Of a DNA stretch of 30,124 nucleotides, positions 30,117 through 30,124 are shown piece after piece. Within the stretch, counting starts at the first letter, position 1; each line of letters begins with the position of its first letter. Origin of the DNA: DASTCC01 sp035711465 (GTDB lineage Bacteria; Acidobacteriota; Vicinamibacteria; Vicinamibacterales; SCN-69-37); NCBI GenBank assembly GCA_035711465.1, contig DASTCC010000167.1, positions 1 to 30,124 on the forward strand. Reading direction: 5' to 3'. The notes beneath the pieces are model-generated. The model worked only from the letters and a program-made list of their open reading frames with translations, ran no database searches and was not told where the DNA came from. Both the position numbers and the translations under genes were made by a program.

Positions 30117-30124
30117 ATGCCCTG

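Noticed and set aside
1..30124. tRNA, rRNA, riboswitch, transposase or phage genes
   Set aside because: I looked for cloverleaf-like sequences, rRNA-conserved stretches, DDE transposase motifs and phage structural genes and saw none; a covariance-model search could still find small RNAs.

Overview
The window is about 30 kb of GC-rich, gene-dense bacterial chromosome. Several features point to Acidobacteriota, most likely the Vicinamibacteria branch. Two PadR-type regulators each sit directly upstream of a giant FtsX/MacB-like orphan permease of the ADOP type. There is a serine/threonine kinase fused to a TolB-N-like domain and TPRs, there are many secreted proteins of unknown function, and there is a succinate dehydrogenase in C-A-B order. 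The lineage is inferred from gene content only, since there is no rRNA or marker gene. I see no phage, transposase, CRISPR array or tRNA.

Layout, left to right. 1-656 is the end of a trypsin-fold protein whose catalytic residues look lost. 667-3656 is PadR plus permease (minus strand). 3737-7035 is a secreted cluster: a propeller-like protein, a lipoprotein whose signal peptide overlaps a textbook intrinsic terminator, and a convergent CXXCH protein with QW-like repeats. 7094-10221 is a second PadR-permease pair with a 36-bp palindromic operator. 10361-12626 is a DUF898 (YjgN-like) membrane protein and an M48 peptidase. 12630-15085 is a YjbQ/UPF0047 fusion protein, then a TetR regulator divergent from a RibD-C/DHFR-like reductase with twin operators between them. 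15127-18727 holds secreted and outer-membrane proteins (unknown, porin-like, PstS-like) and an orphan hypothetical. 18836-22744 is the kinase and a divergent MATE exporter. 22784-24622 is a large secreted protein. 24615-24716 is a perfect 36-bp inverted repeat holding the stop codons of both convergent genes. 24709-28096 is sdhCAB on the minus strand. 28175-28894 is a CPBP membrane protease. 28918-29991 is a tRNA-dihydrouridine synthase.

The strongest signals beyond ordinary annotation are these: (i) five intergenic tracts with a 7-bp period, at least three of them variants of one CTTGGGG/AAGCCCC-type heptamer; (ii) the terminator inside the lipoprotein signal-peptide codons; (iii) the 36-bp inverted repeat built from 10-bp units between two convergent genes; (iv) palindromes centred in the -35/-10 spacers of two promoters and operator-like palindromes at PadR and TetR genes; (v) Cys/His pairs in the succinate dehydrogenase anchor suggestive of an extra metal centre. 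Most enzymes are members of known families. I did not find a clear new multi-gene defence or metabolic system. All promoter, operator and family calls were made by eye without database searches.
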